A stretch of DNA of 22,021 nucleotides from Micavibrio sp. UBA7689 (GTDB lineage: Bacteria > Pseudomonadota > Alphaproteobacteria > Micavibrionales > Micavibrionaceae). The notes under the pieces were generated by a model. It did no database searches, was not told the origin of the DNA, and was given only the letters and a program-made list of their open reading frames with translations. Each line of letters starts with the position of its first letter. Within the stretch, counting starts at the first letter, position 1. The stretch covers positions 1-22,021 of the forward strand of contig DLGR01000039.1 in the NCBI GenBank assembly GCA_002482805.1, given 5' to 3'. The position numbers and the translations under genes were made by a program. Positions 21,540-22,021 of the stretch are shown one piece after another.

Positions 21540-22021
21540 TTAACCCAATCTCTTTTCGTGTTCTGGGAAGCAGCCGATAACTTTATAATCGGTGACGAAA
21601 TCTTTGGCATGTCTCAGCGTTGTGCGCAGGCTTTCATTCATGCGGCCACGGACTTCATAATAGAATGTCGGGGTTGTGAAATATTTTCCAATGAAAGCCT
21701 GACGTTCGCGCACGCGGTGGCCGGCCTTGCCGAATTCCAGTGTCAATCTGGCTTCGTGTTCATAGGCCATTTCGCCTGAATTTTTAGCCTTAATCAGCAA
21801 AGCAGTGCGGAATTTCCGTTGATCGTTCTGGCTGTATTCGAATTCATCGCGTGAAAGAACCACAAATCTTGTTTCGTTCGGATTAATGTCCTGAACATTT
21901 TCAGCGATGACTTCGAGGCCGTAGGCTTTGGCTGTTTCGCGCGGGGCGATGGCGACCTGTTCGGGGTCTTGTGCGAAGGCAACATCACGAGCAGCCCCAG
22001 CAGTATCATACCAGGCGACAG
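21540..22021 (-). CDS. pheA: Prephenate dehydratase, C-terminal part, 5' end outside the window
   Basis: Prephenate dehydratase makes phenylpyruvate in phenylalanine synthesis. The frame is open from the window edge to the TAA at 21542-21540, about 160 codons. The first visible residues, WYDTAGAARDVAFAQDPEQ, then IAPRETAKAYGLEVIAENVQD and the signature NPNETRFVVLSRD, match the end of the PDT catalytic domain. TRF includes the threonine known to be essential. A C-terminal ACT-like domain follows, with TALLIKAKN at its first strand and FYYEVRG and KVIGCFPEH at its end. Its centre lacks the usual GALxxxL and ESRP-type motifs that bind phenylalanine, so feedback control may differ. GTG at 21863 is internal. 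The start lies beyond 22021. Confidence 0.88.
   Translation of the reverse strand, partial: VAWYDTAGAARDVAFAQDPEQVAIAPRETAKAYGLEVIAENVQDINPNETRFVVLSRDEFEYSQNDQRKFRTALLIKAKNSGEMAYEHEARLTLEFGKAGHRVRERQAFIGKYFTTPTFYYEVRGRMNESLRTTLRHAKDFVTDYKVIGCFPEHEKRLG

Overview
The window reads as a compact, mostly housekeeping stretch of an alphaproteobacterial chromosome. Three things support this. Gene content and order (lpxI-lpxB, gltA, gltX, comEC, lexA, trpCDG, trpE, ppiD, tpiA, secG, pyrG) resemble the order I know from many alphaproteobacteria. lpxI is used in place of lpxH. The lexA promoter carries the alphaproteobacterial SOS half-site GTTC at 11-bp spacing. Genus cannot be read from the sequence; a Micavibrio-like or other deep-branching lineage would fit, but that is inference. 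GC is moderate to high, apart from one clearly AT-rich gene at 4420-5193. I found no tRNA, rRNA, CRISPR array, insertion sequence or phage genes.

Layout. 1-1726 (+): end of lpxI and complete lpxB (lipid A synthesis). 1730-3061 (-): gltA, with a likely terminator buried in the convergent lpxB end. 3062-4400: a small accessory patch with a degraded-looking HGGxSTG-type ORF, two unrecognised genes in divergent orientation, and a promoter region whose two -35 boxes form an inverted repeat. 4420-7681 (-): tightly packed gltX, ypfJ-like zinc metallopeptidase, cutA and an AT-rich trypsin-like protease. 7751-9838 (+): comEC. 9809-10489 (-): lexA under a triple GTTC operator. 10636-10944 (+): a small unknown gene. 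10945-13300 (-): trpG-trpD-trpC. 13357-14406 (+): a divergent polysaccharide deacetylase separating trpG from trpE. 14324-17683 (-): ppiD-trpE. 17758-18504 (+): tpiA. 18505-19347 (-): an unknown helical-repeat protein. 19486-21539 (+): secG and pyrG. 21540-22021 (-): the C-terminal part of a prephenate dehydratase, cut by the window edge.

The genes cover lipid A synthesis, entry to the TCA cycle, tRNA charging, DNA uptake, SOS control, tryptophan and phenylalanine synthesis, envelope protein folding and secretion, glycolysis and CTP synthesis. The most notable features are structural. Convergent genes are packed so tightly that stop codons sit back to back (TAATTA or TAATCA) at three junctions and coding ends overlap at two others. 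Several promoters place the -10 box 5-7 bases before the ATG, which predicts leaderless mRNAs. I did not find a convincing new multi-gene system; the best candidates for unknown biology are the 3142-5193 patch and the repeat protein at 18505-19347.
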